DNA of 64,000 nucleotides from Rhodococcus koreensis (lineage in GTDB: Bacteria > Actinomycetota > Actinomycetes > Mycobacteriales > Mycobacteriaceae). The stretch spans positions 6,510,001-6,574,000 of the forward strand of contig NZ_FNSV01000005.1 in NCBI RefSeq assembly GCF_900105905.1. The letters run 5' to 3'. How positions within the stretch are numbered: position 1 is the stretch's first letter; every line of letters begins with the position of its first letter. The position numbers and the translations under genes are program-made. Positions 17,701 to 25,379 of this stretch are shown in pieces. The notes under the pieces are model-generated. The model was not told the origin of the DNA and made no database searches. It worked only from the letters and a program-made list of their open reading frames with translations.

Positions 17701-19298
17701 CGGACTCGGTGCCTCATCGTGACCCCGAGACGCCGGCCGAGCGTCGGGTCGCGCGAGTGTTCGCCCAGGTTCTCGGTGTGGACGCAGTAGGCGCCGACGA
17801 TTCGTTCTTCGACCTCAGCGGCGACTCGCTGTCGGCGATCAGGGTGGTCGCGCGGATCAACGCCGAGCTCGGCACAAGCATGGGTGTGCGCGACCTCTTC
17901 GACGCACCGACGGTCGCTGCACTGGCAGTGACGGTCGCGGAGGCCTGCGCACACTCGCCGGCCATCCGCCCGCAGCGCGGACCGAAGCTGGGTGCCACAC
18001 CGCTGCCCGCCCTCGTGCCGCTGTCCCCGTCACAAGTCTTCATCGACCGCACCGTCGTGGAACCCGCTCTCCACAACATCCCCTTCACCGTGCGCGTGCG
18101 CGGCGAATTCGACGTCGATGCCCTGCGCTCGGCGATGGCGGACGTCCTCGGCAGGCACCGGTCACTGAGGACCGTGTTCCCCGACTCGCCGTCGGGGCCG
18201 TACCAGTACGTGCTCGACGTGGCCGACGCGATGCCCGACCTCAGGCCGGTGGTGATCGGCGCGGCGGAAGCGGAAGCCCGGACGTCGAACCTGCTGTCCG
18301 CCGGATTCGACGTGCGGCGGGACCCGCCGCTGCGCGCCCGGCTGTTCCGGCTCGGCGACCGAGACCACCTGCTGGCGTGCGTCGTCCACCACATCGCCGC
18401 GGACGGCTGGTCGCTCGCGCCGCTGGCACGGGATCTCGCGGACGCCTACGGTGCCCGGTCTGCGGGCGGGGCGCCCGGCTGGGAGCCGCCGACCGCGACG
18501 TACGCGGACTACACCGTGTGGCGGCGGGCGCTGCTGGGCGACGAGGACGACCCGGCGAGTGTCGCGTCGAAGCAGATCGCCCACTGGGCGAAGGAACTGT
18601 CGGGGCTGCGCGGGGAGCTTGCGCTGCCCACCGATCGCCCCCGGCCGGAGCGGTGGACCTACCGGGCGGGGCGGCTTCCGTTCTCGCTCGACGAGCATGC
18701 GCATCGAGGCCTGCTGGCCACCGCGCACGAGCATCATGCCAGCCTGTTCACGGCGCTCAGGGCGGCAGTGGCGATCCTGCTCGCCCGCCTCAGCGGAGAT
18801 CCCGACATCGCGATCGGCACTCCGATCGCGGGTCGGGGAGACCCGGCGCTCGACGACGTGGTGGGCATGTTCGTCAACACGCTGGTTCTGCGTACCCGGG
18901 TCGACCCGAGCATGACGCTGTGCGACATCGTCGAAGGATCCCGCGGCGTGGAGCTTCGCGCTCTGGCGAATGCCGATGTGCAGTTCGAACGACTCGTGCA
19001 GGTACTCGACCCGCCCCGGTCGCCCTCCCTGCACCCGCTGTTCCAGGTTGCGCTGTCGCTGAACAACTTCGCTCCCGCCGCCCTGAACGTGTCCGGGCTC
19101 GACTTCGAGGTCACTCCGCGTCCGCTCGACATCGCCAAGTGCGATCTGCACTTCCACTTCACCGAACGTCACGACGTCGACGGGAGGCCCGCCGGAATCG
19201 ACGCCGAACTGGTGTATTCCGCCGACCTCTACGATGCATCCACCGCACAGGGTTTCGTCGAACTGCTGCACACCGTCGTCGACCCGATCGGTAGGTGA
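14778..19298 (+). CDS. Orphan NRPS, order C-A-T-C, no thioesterase
   Basis: 1506 residues. Condensation domain 1, residues about 44-475, active-site HHIVSDG at 173-179. Adenylation domain about 490-965: LIYTSGSTGTPKGV near 632, NAYGPTE near 765, RTGDVVRW near 853, PTGKLDRAALP near 960. Carrier domain with DLSGDSLSA, phosphopantetheine Ser near 1017. Condensation domain 2, about 1063-1506, HHIAADG near 1205. No thioesterase, reductase or second carrier follows, so release must be by the terminal condensation domain or in trans. Start at ATG 14778 with a GAGGGGGGA site; the frame is open from 14631. No MbtH, PPTase or tailoring gene adjoins it. A hand-read binding-pocket code (roughly D-T-V-L-V-G-A-C-S) does not identify a substrate. 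Confidence 0.9.
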   Translation: MYFDSQQSGGTACACPERPTPVRPHVAVLERLLAQPTRSTVGAFPLTAAQRSIWFAQQLTPEVPYVIAHYVELDGQVELGALRDATRRANREFGWGSVRLVDIDGQPHQVVDPTGDDRVPVTDLRGEVDPVEAAHRWMRNDRTARTDMYDGPLLVSHILRLGDDHYYWYSRAHHIVSDGYAAMMLMSRTAELYVAAVEGREPPDCRIEGPERLVREDATYRASTRFARDRDYWREQGGGPASVLSLSGRAARPVVDARTATGHTPASGGVRNPTAVTVAAFASYLARMTGADDVVLSLPVSARTTACLRHAGGSVSNVIPLRLNGIGSSTVSRAVDTAEAALTAALRRQRYRREDIGRDLASGGVELLHFGPVVNVMMFTKEITLGAVHGTVRVLTTGPVADLAVNIYPGAEGSAPRIDFEGHPALYDHAELTGHHSRFLAFLDRFTASAESDAPVADLDVFFAGERAEFAPARGRPDTDAVTLDRLLTGTVANDRAAIAITDRGRALSYGDLDRLATRLARLLAVRGIGPEDVVAVSIPRSIESVLALWAVAKAGAAYVPIDPSHPSARIAYTLDDCGATVGLTVRSERSRLPGTVAWLTADIDDLDSLCEETLPDAERTRPLLVDHPAYLIYTSGSTGTPKGVVVTHRGLANLAQEIRDKYAVSSRSRVLHFASPSFDTALVEVLAASIGGATLVVTPPGVFGGDELSRLLRDEHVTHLLTTPSALAAIDPGATNDLELVLVGGEACPQELVRRWAGRQDMRNAYGPTETTCSVTLTDPISPDARLTIGSLMRGVDAVVLDHRLRPLPVGAVGELYLATSALARGYHRRHGLTAARFVANPFGRRGSRMFRTGDVVRWTATGTLEFLDRADDQIKIRGFRVELGEIDATLTAQPGVTFAATVLHRTSAGNPNLVSYIMAEPDASIDRDMLTAQLARFLPDYMVPKSIMLLNSIPLTPTGKLDRAALPLPEFGSDSVPHRDPETPAERRVARVFAQVLGVDAVGADDSFFDLSGDSLSAIRVVARINAELGTSMGVRDLFDAPTVAALAVTVAEACAHSPAIRPQRGPKLGATPLPALVPLSPSQVFIDRTVVEPALHNIPFTVRVRGEFDVDALRSAMADVLGRHRSLRTVFPDSPSGPYQYVLDVADAMPDLRPVVIGAAEAEARTSNLLSAGFDVRRDPPLRARLFRLGDRDHLLACVVHHIAADGWSLAPLARDLADAYGARSAGGAPGWEPPTATYADYTVWRRALLGDEDDPASVASKQIAHWAKELSGLRGELALPTDRPRPERWTYRAGRLPFSLDEHAHRGLLATAHEHHASLFTALRAAVAILLARLSGDPDIAIGTPIAGRGDPALDDVVGMFVNTLVLRTRVDPSMTLCDIVEGSRGVELRALANADVQFERLVQVLDPPRSPSLHPLFQVALSLNNFAPAALNVSGLDFEVTPRPLDIAKCDLHFHFTERHDVDGRPAGIDAELVYSADLYDASTAQGFVELLHTVVDPIGR

Positions 19299-19327
19299 CC
19301 GGGCATCGGACGTGGTAGAGATGCCTG

Positions 19328-20110
19328 ATGAGAGGCTTCCGGAGATCGATTCTGGTGTCATTGCTCGGTGGCGCGGTGCTCCTCGCGCCCGCCGCCTGCT
19401 CCGACCCGTCGGGCACGGCGGTGAGCGAGCCGTCGACCGTGTCCGACGCGGGTCCGTCCATGACCGACCCGGCGACCGGTCCGGCGACACCCGCGGGGGT
19501 GCCCTACACGGAGTCCGAACTGCAGGTCACCGGTTCCACCGGACGCGTCCGCTACGACGTGCTCATCCCGCAGATCGAGGGCGGCGACCCGGCGGTCACC
19601 GCCGAGTTCAACGAATCGATGCGCGCCGCGCTCCAGGACCAGATCGACGGCTGGGACACCGACGCGTTCACGCTGAGCAGCCAGGAACACAGCGTGGCGC
19701 ACATCGGTGAGCACGTGATCAGCGGGCTGCTCGTGACGTCCTGGAACGCCGATCCGCCCGGGGCGCATCCCACGCCGATCGTCGCGACGGTGGTGGTGAA
19801 TGCCGATACGGCCGCACCGATCACGCTCGGCGACCTCTTCCCAGACCTGCCTGCCGGGCTGCAGGCGCTGTCGGACAGTTCCGCGCGCCTCCTCCCCGAG
19901 ACGGTCGCCGGACCGGACTTCGAGCGATCGGGCATCGAGCCGACCGAGGCGAACTTCGCCAACTGGCTGGCCACCCCGGCGGGCATGGAGATCCACTTCA
20001 ACGACTACCAGGTGGGGCCGCACGCCATCGGGCTCGTCACCGTCACCGTGCCGTGGGAGGACCTGGCGGACGTGATCGACCCCGAACTGGCTCCCGTCGT
20101 GTCGAGTTAG
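19328..20110 (+). CDS. Lipoprotein, RsiV/DUF3298-like
   Basis: 260 residues. Signal peptide with lipobox (APAAC, Cys24), a low-complexity Ser/Thr/Pro linker (residues 25-58), then a domain with paired strands VRYDVLIPQIEGGDPAVTAEFNESM and a C-terminal ITLGDLFPD...FNDYQVGPHAIGLVTVTVPW. That last pattern is typical of the DUF3298/RsiV C-terminal fold found in mycobacterial secreted proteins. Function unknown; the family includes lysozyme-sensing anti-sigma domains and deacetylase-associated domains. It follows the NRPS by 29 bp but is probably unrelated to it. Confidence 0.7.
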   Translation: MRGFRRSILVSLLGGAVLLAPAACSDPSGTAVSEPSTVSDAGPSMTDPATGPATPAGVPYTESELQVTGSTGRVRYDVLIPQIEGGDPAVTAEFNESMRAALQDQIDGWDTDAFTLSSQEHSVAHIGEHVISGLLVTSWNADPPGAHPTPIVATVVVNADTAAPITLGDLFPDLPAGLQALSDSSARLLPETVAGPDFERSGIEPTEANFANWLATPAGMEIHFNDYQVGPHAIGLVTVTVPWEDLADVIDPELAPVVSS

Positions 20111-21600
20111 ACATCCCAGGGCCGTAGGACGTCAAGCCGCCCGGATGGTGCGGTGATCCCAGGCGATGTGTTCGTCGTAGTGGGTGTGGTGGCGGAGGCA
20201 GCCGTGGAGGAGGCCGACGAGGCGGTTGCCGAGGGCGCGGAGCGCTTGGTGGTGCAGGTCGCCGGCGTCGCGTCGCTGGTCGTAGAACTCCCGGGCACCG
20301 GGACTGGACGATAAAGCGCAGAACGCCCACTGGTCGATAGCGTCGTAGAGACGCCGGTTGCGGACGTGGCGGGCGAGTACCGCACGTTTCTTGCCGGACG
20401 CGATCGTCAGCGGGGAGGTGCCGGCGTAGTTTCTGCGAGACTTGCTGGTGGTGTAGCGGTCGGGGTCGTCCCCGAACTCACCGAGCACCCGGGCGCCGAG
20501 CACAACACCAAGTCCTGGCAGGGAACGGTAGATGTCGGCGTCCGGGTGTGACTCAAAATGGTCGGCCAGTGTGGACTCAAGTTCGATGATCTGCCGGTTC
20601 AACTCGACGATGAGACCGACCGCCGCGCGGGTGGTGGCGGCGAACGCGGCGACGACCGGCGCCGGCGCGGCGAGCTGCTCGACCCGCAACCCGGCCCGGA
20701 TTTCGCGGGCCCGGGTATCGAGATTTCGTTGCCGACCAGCCCTTTTGAGCGCGGATCGGATCGCCGGCAGGGTCAGGTGCGCGGCCTCGGCGGGAGTCGG
20801 GGCGCGACCGAGTACGGCGAGGGTGTCGCGGTCGTGCAGGTCGTCGAACACCTCCAGCGCGGCCGGGTAGTACTCGCGCAGCGCCGAGCGCAGCGCGTTG
20901 GTTTGCCGGGTCCGGGCCCAGATCAGGTTCTGGTGTCCGCGGGCGAGGACCTTGATCGCCTCCACGTCCGGGCTGTCGCCGGCGATCGGGCGATGATTGT
21001 GCCGGTCCGTGCGTACCAGGTCCGCGAGCAGTTTGGCGTCACCGGCGTCGGACTTCGCGCCCGAGACGTGGTGACGGTCGCGGTAGCGGGCGACCGCGAG
21101 GGGGTTGACCGGGTACACCTGATAGCCGGCGGCGGTCAGCGCCTGTACCCACAGACCGCGGTCGGTTTCGATGCCGATCACGACCTGACCCGGCTCGTCG
21201 GCGTGGCCGGCTATCAGTTCGTGCAATGTGCGGATGCCGGCGAGTCCTTCCGGCAGCCGACGCGACGACAGTCGCCTGCCCGTGTCGTCCATCAAATGGA
21301 CATCGTGATGTTGTTCGGCCCAGTCGTCTCCGACGAAGATCATCGATCGCCTCCTTTGGTCTCCTATTCTTGATGAAACCTGTTCGAGCCCAGAGGCACC
21401 CGGCATCGACCTAATGGATCAGTGCTCATACGGCACGACATCCCATCAGCGCTATAGGCGACCTCACCGACCGGCCGGGGCACAATCTAACTCTAGGAGT
21501 CAACCTCACTCCAGGCGAGAGCAGTGCTCACCGGCCGGCGGCTCAGTGATCAGCTTGTCGTGGACGGGCAGTCACCTGTCGAAGGCTCGCCGATCGACTC
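20111..21600 (-). mobile_element. IS110-family insertion sequence (ends approximate)
   Basis: Defined by the intact transposase and its long upstream non-coding side. IS110 elements lack clear terminal inverted repeats and target duplications, so both ends given here are estimates. It sits between the NRPS/lipoprotein region and the Baeyer-Villiger monooxygenase gene, a boundary between functional blocks. Confidence 0.6.
20132..21343 (-). CDS. IS110-family transposase
   Basis: 403 residues. N-terminal RuvC-like half with acidic residues in FVGDDWAEQHHD, IGIETDRG and SGAKSDAGDAKLLADL (DEDD type). C-terminal Transposase_20 half contains SLPGLGVVLGARVLGEFGD (helix-hairpin-helix-like) and YAGTSPLTIASGKK with the conserved Ser. 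The frame is intact and full length, so the element may be active. The ATG at 21343 has AAAGGAGG just upstream; the longer frame to 21406 lacks a site. Only 21 bp separate its stop from the lipoprotein gene, while about 380 bp without genes lie upstream, which fits the IS110 rather than the IS1111 arrangement. Confidence 0.93.
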   Translation of the reverse strand: MIFVGDDWAEQHHDVHLMDDTGRRLSSRRLPEGLAGIRTLHELIAGHADEPGQVVIGIETDRGLWVQALTAAGYQVYPVNPLAVARYRDRHHVSGAKSDAGDAKLLADLVRTDRHNHRPIAGDSPDVEAIKVLARGHQNLIWARTRQTNALRSALREYYPAALEVFDDLHDRDTLAVLGRAPTPAEAAHLTLPAIRSALKRAGRQRNLDTRAREIRAGLRVEQLAAPAPVVAAFAATTRAAVGLIVELNRQIIELESTLADHFESHPDADIYRSLPGLGVVLGARVLGEFGDDPDRYTTSKSRRNYAGTSPLTIASGKKRAVLARHVRNRRLYDAIDQWAFCALSSSPGAREFYDQRRDAGDLHHQALRALGNRLVGLLHGCLRHHTHYDEHIAWDHRTIRAA

Positions 21601-21723
21601 CCATTAGGCGCTGCCCGACCGCTCACCGGGAACGAACCTGTAGCTGCCCGGGTGCTCCGACCTACCGTCCCAGACAGGCCTTGCTGCCGGAATGTGTCTG
21701 TCGAATGGGAGAGGAGCGCGCCC
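21344..21723. other. 380-bp gene-free stretch upstream of the IS110 transposase
   Basis: No supported gene. It should contain the non-coding end of the IS110 element, the place where IS110-group elements encode their bridge RNA, followed by the promoter of the monooxygenase gene. Two short direct repeats are visible: CAGTGCTCA at 21420-21428 and 21522-21530, and CCGGCCGG at 21471-21478 and 21531-21538. The exact element end cannot be placed by eye. Confidence 0.4.
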
Positions 21724-23385
21724 GTGAGTGCACGCACCGAAGTTGATGCTCGGGCGAATCGGATCGGCGACGTGGACGCGGTCGTCGTCGGCGCGGGATT
21801 CGCGGGTCTGTACGCCGTCCACAAACTGCGGAGCCTGGGTCTGACGGTCCAGGGTGTCGAGGCCGCGGACGGAGTCGGCGGAACGTGGTTCTGGAACCGC
21901 TACCCCGGCGCCCGGTGCGACGTGGAAAGCGTCGACTACTCGTACTCGTTCTCGCGGGAACTCGAGCAGGAGTGGGACTGGAGCGAGAAGTACGCCACCC
22001 AGCCCGAGATCCTGGCGTATATCGATCACGTCGCCGACCGGTTCGATCTCCGCGACCGTTTCCTGTTCGGCACCCGCGTGACGTCCGCGGAACTGGACGA
22101 GGACACGCTGCGGTGGGAGGTGCGCACCGACCGCGGTGACGTCCTGTCCGCCCGGTACTGCATCTTCGCGACCGGTGCCTTGTCCACCGCGAACATGCCG
22201 AACATCCCGGGACGCGAATCCTTCACCGGCGACACGCATCACACCGGCCACTGGCCGCACGAGGGGGTCGACTTCACCGGCCGCCGGGTCGGGATCATCG
22301 GCACCGGTTCCTCGGGAATCCAGTCGATTCCCGTCATCGCCGAGCAGGCGGATCACCTGTACGTGTTCCAGCGCAGCGCCAATTACAGCGTCCCCGCGGG
22401 CAACGAGATGTGGGACGACGAGATGCGGCGCGCGATCAAGGCGGGATACGACGAGCGCAGGCGGCTGTCGCGGGAGAGCGGGGGCGGGTCGCCGTACAAC
22501 GCGCACCCGAAGTCGGCGTTGGAGGTGTCCGAGGAGGAACGCCGCGACGCCTACGAGACGCGATGGAAGCTCGGCGGGGTGCTGTTCGCGAAAACCTTTC
22601 CGGACCAGACGAAGACCGAGGCCGCGAACGCGACCGCGCGGGAGTTCGCGGAGAACAAGATCCGCCGCCTCGTCGACGACCCCGCGGTCGCGGACAAGCT
22701 GATCCCGAACGATCACCCCATCGGGACCAAGCGGATCGTCACCGACACCCACTATTTCGAAACGTACAACCGGCCGAACGTCACCCTGGTGGATCTGAAG
22801 GCGGCGCCGATCGAGTCGATCACCCCGTCGGGGATCACCACCGCCGACGCCGACTACGGCCTCGACACGCTGGTGTTCGCCACCGGATTCGACGCCATGA
22901 CCGGAGCCCTCGACCGCATGCGGATCGTCGGCCGGGACGGCGTCTCCCTCGCCGAGTACTGGAGTGAGGGACCGAAAACCTATCTGGGTGTAGGTGTTCC
23001 GGGGTTCCCGAACCTGTTCGTCGTGACCGGGCCGGGCAGCCCATCGGTGCTGGCAAACATGGTGCTCGGCGCCGAGCAGCACGTCGACTGGATCGCGGAC
23101 TGCATCGAGCACCTGTGGGAGAAGGACTACGACGCGGTCGAGGCATCGGTCCCGGCCACCGAGCAGTGGGTGGAGCACTGCCGCGAGCTTGCCGCGCAAA
23201 CCCTGTTCCCGCTGGCGAACTCCTGGTACATGGGCGCCAACATTCCGGGCAAACCCCGCGTGTTCATGCCGTACATCGGGGGCTTCGGCGCGTATGGGCG
23301 GATCTGCGCGGACGTCGCGGAGGAGGGGTTCCGCGGGTTCGAGTTCAGCCGGTCCCGGACGCGGCTGGCAGACCCGGTGGGGTAG
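21724..23385 (+). CDS. Type I Baeyer-Villiger monooxygenase
   Basis: 553 residues, the size of cyclohexanone- and steroid-type enzymes, which insert oxygen next to a ketone using FAD and NADPH. The FAD Rossmann motif GAGFAGL is near residue 23. The family fingerprint F-x-G-x3-H-x3-W-P runs from Phe167 to Pro178. The NADPH motif GTGSSGIQS follows. The C-terminus contains NIPGKPRVFMPYIGG, typical of this group. GTG at 21724 has GAGAGGAG upstream; the frame is open from 21652. It lies beside the steroid genes and may act on a steroid or terpenoid ketone, which is inference. A palindromic terminator follows. Confidence 0.92.
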   Translation: MSARTEVDARANRIGDVDAVVVGAGFAGLYAVHKLRSLGLTVQGVEAADGVGGTWFWNRYPGARCDVESVDYSYSFSRELEQEWDWSEKYATQPEILAYIDHVADRFDLRDRFLFGTRVTSAELDEDTLRWEVRTDRGDVLSARYCIFATGALSTANMPNIPGRESFTGDTHHTGHWPHEGVDFTGRRVGIIGTGSSGIQSIPVIAEQADHLYVFQRSANYSVPAGNEMWDDEMRRAIKAGYDERRRLSRESGGGSPYNAHPKSALEVSEEERRDAYETRWKLGGVLFAKTFPDQTKTEAANATAREFAENKIRRLVDDPAVADKLIPNDHPIGTKRIVTDTHYFETYNRPNVTLVDLKAAPIESITPSGITTADADYGLDTLVFATGFDAMTGALDRMRIVGRDGVSLAEYWSEGPKTYLGVGVPGFPNLFVVTGPGSPSVLANMVLGAEQHVDWIADCIEHLWEKDYDAVEASVPATEQWVEHCRELAAQTLFPLANSWYMGANIPGKPRVFMPYIGGFGAYGRICADVAEEGFRGFEFSRSRTRLADPVG

Positions 23386-23395
23386 TTGCCCAGAT

Positions 23396-23437
23396 ATTGG
23401 TCAGCCGCACAGGCAATTGCCTGTGCGGCTGACCAAT
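23396..23437. terminator. 42-bp perfect palindrome, bidirectional terminator
   Basis: Positions 23396-23416 (starting ATTGGTCAGCC, ending CAGGCAA) are exactly complementary to 23417-23437, with no loop other than the hairpin tip. It lies between the stop of the plus-strand monooxygenase (23385) and the stop of the minus-strand unknown gene (23457), so it can end both transcripts. Confidence 0.8.
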
Positions 23438-23456
23438 TCGTGGGAAAATGAGCAGC

Positions 23457-23963
23457 TCAGTCGGGCAGCGCGTACGTGGCCCAGGCCCGGGCGAGCACGT
23501 CGCCGTCGAGCGTGCAGGTGACGGTGACGTCGGTCATGCGCACGCCGTCCTGGACGTACGTCTGCTGCAGCGAGGACGTGAAGTCCGCATCGGACGGCAC
23601 GGCCCGCCGGATGCGGGTGCGGAACCTGCGGAGCGTTCCGGGGAACTGCTCGGCGCAGTGGCGCTCGAGCAGATCTGCCGACCGGTCGTCCGGTGTCGCG
23701 GCGCCGGTGAAGCTGTTCGTCCAGAACTCGAAGACCAACTGCTCGTCGCGGTTGTGGAAGCGGACCAGCAGGTCGTGGTCGCCCACCCTGCGGACCTGTG
23801 CCGTCAGCGCGTCGTCCGGCGTCCGGCGCGGTCGCAGGAGGAGGAAGTCCTGCTCGACGGCCGCCCCCGGCTGGGGTGCGACGATCACCCCGCTCGGGAC
23901 GGCGTCGGCGCACAGCCGGCGAATCTCTGCTGTGTGCGGCTGCGAAGAGATGAGTGCGGCCAT
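23457..23963 (-). CDS. Protein of unknown function next to kshA
   Basis: 168 residues, not recognised. No signal peptide or membrane helix. The sequence alternates strands and helices and ends TYVQDGVRMTDVTVTCTLDGDVLARAWATYALPD, which resembles an acyl-CoA thioesterase-like or NTF2-like strand pattern but without a clear motif. GGGAGGA precedes the ATG at 23963 by six bases; the frame continues upstream to 24254 without another good site. Divergent from kshA, so it may belong to the steroid regulon. Confidence 0.7.
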   Translation of the reverse strand: MAALISSQPHTAEIRRLCADAVPSGVIVAPQPGAAVEQDFLLLRPRRTPDDALTAQVRRVGDHDLLVRFHNRDEQLVFEFWTNSFTGAATPDDRSADLLERHCAEQFPGTLRRFRTRIRRAVPSDADFTSSLQQTYVQDGVRMTDVTVTCTLDGDVLARAWATYALPD

Positions 23964-24146
23964 CGGTCCTCCCAATTTCCGGGTATGTGATCCGCACGGT
24001 AGTCGCCGCGGCGGGGAAACGGGGGGTGTGGGTCCCTGTGATCGGGACGCGGAAGTTCTGCCGCGATGCGTGGATACGAAAGCCTCTCGCTGAGTGGGAG
24101 AGTCGGGTACCGGAACGGACCGCGTGCGCCGACTATGAGCTACACC

Positions 24147-24161
24147 ACACCCCGAGGGTGT
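24147..24161. promoter_or_regulatory. ACACC-N5-GGTGT operator before kshA
   Basis: Inverted repeat ACACC-CCGAG-GGTGT. The last base is 29 bp before the kshA ATG (24191). The kstD gene has ACACC-GGCAG-GGTGT at exactly the same distance from its ATG. The two copies match at 12 of 15 positions. Likely site of a steroid-cluster regulator such as the IclR or PadR protein encoded between them. Confidence 0.7.
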
Positions 24162-24190
24162 TCTTGACGTACAGCGAGGCGGAGGTAGAC

Positions 24191-25351
24191 ATGGCGCGCA
24201 ACAGTGCCGTTGACGGCGACGAAGTCCGGATGATCGAAGTGGGATCGGCACCAACGCGTTTCGCGCGCGGGTGGCATTGCCTGGGTCTGGCGAAGACCTT
24301 CAGGGACGGCGCCCCGCATCAGATCGATGCGTTCGGCACGTCGCTGGTGGTGTTCGAGACGTCGGACGGCACCCTGAGCGTGCTCGACGCCTACTGCCGC
24401 CACATGGGTGGCAACCTGGCGCACGGCACCGTGAAGGGCGACTCCATCGCCTGCCCGTTCCACGACTGGCGCTGGGGCGGCAACGGCAAGTGCACGGGAA
24501 TCCCGTATGCGCGGCGCGTCCCGCCGCTGGCGCGGACCCGGGCCTGGACGACCATCGAGCGCAACGGCCAGCTCTACGTCTGGAACGACCCGCAGGGCAA
24601 CCCGCCGCCCGCCGACGTGACGATTCCCGAGATCGAGGGATTCGGTTCTTCGGAATGGACCGACTGGACCTGGAATTCGCTGCTCGTCGAGGGTTCGCAC
24701 TGCCGCGAGATCGTCGACAACGTGGTCGACATGGCGCACTTCTACTACGTCCACTTCTCGTTCCCGCGCTACTTCAAGAACGTGTTCGAGGGGCACGTGG
24801 CCACCCAGTACATGCAGTCGACGCCCCGCCACGACATCTCAGTGGGCACCAGCTACGACGACCCCAACTCGACGCTGCGCTCGGACGCGTCGTACTTCGG
24901 CCCGTCCTACATGATCGACAAGCTGTGGAGCGAGGCGAACGGCATGATGATCGAGACGGTGCTGATCAACTGCCACTACCCGGTCAGCGCCGATTCATTC
25001 GTCCTGCAGTGGGGCGCCATGGTGAAGAAGCCCGAGGGGCTGTCGGACGAGGTGGCGAACGGCATGGCGGCCCAGTTCGCGGAGGGCGTGGAGCTCGGGT
25101 TCAAGCAGGACGTCGACATCTGGCTGAACAAGTCGCGCATCGACAACCCGCTGCTGTCGGAGGAGGACGGGCCGGTGTACCAGCTGCGCCGCTGGTACCA
25201 GCAGTTCTACGTCGACGTCGAGGACATCACCGAAGACATGACCAAGCGCTTCGAATTCGAGATCGACACCACCAGGGCAGTGCAGAGCTGGGAGGCGGAG
25301 GTTGCCGACAACCTCGCCAACGGCGTCGTGCCGCTCGACACCAACGCCTGA
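24191..25351 (+). CDS. kshA: 3-ketosteroid 9-alpha-hydroxylase oxygenase (KshA)
   Basis: 386-residue Rieske oxygenase. Rieske ligands Cys69-x-His71 (CRHMGGNLAHG) and Cys88-x2-His91 (CPFHDW); mononuclear iron ligands in NVVDMAHFYYVHF (Asp180, His183, His188). Length and motifs match KshA, which hydroxylates C9 of 3-ketosteroids; with KstD this opens ring B. The reductase partner KshB is not in the window and must be supplied elsewhere. ATG 24191 with a GGCGGAGGT site; the frame extends upstream without one. First gene of a run kshA-hsaA-hsaC with short gaps. Confidence 0.92.
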   Translation: MARNSAVDGDEVRMIEVGSAPTRFARGWHCLGLAKTFRDGAPHQIDAFGTSLVVFETSDGTLSVLDAYCRHMGGNLAHGTVKGDSIACPFHDWRWGGNGKCTGIPYARRVPPLARTRAWTTIERNGQLYVWNDPQGNPPPADVTIPEIEGFGSSEWTDWTWNSLLVEGSHCREIVDNVVDMAHFYYVHFSFPRYFKNVFEGHVATQYMQSTPRHDISVGTSYDDPNSTLRSDASYFGPSYMIDKLWSEANGMMIETVLINCHYPVSADSFVLQWGAMVKKPEGLSDEVANGMAAQFAEGVELGFKQDVDIWLNKSRIDNPLLSEEDGPVYQLRRWYQQFYVDVEDITEDMTKRFEFEIDTTRAVQSWEAEVADNLANGVVPLDTNA

Positions 25352-25379
25352 GCCGGCTCAGAGAAGAAGGACACGACAG

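Noticed and set aside
20132-20385. Terminal inverted repeats of the IS110 element
   Set aside because: None found by eye, which is normal for the family; ends left approximate rather than invented.
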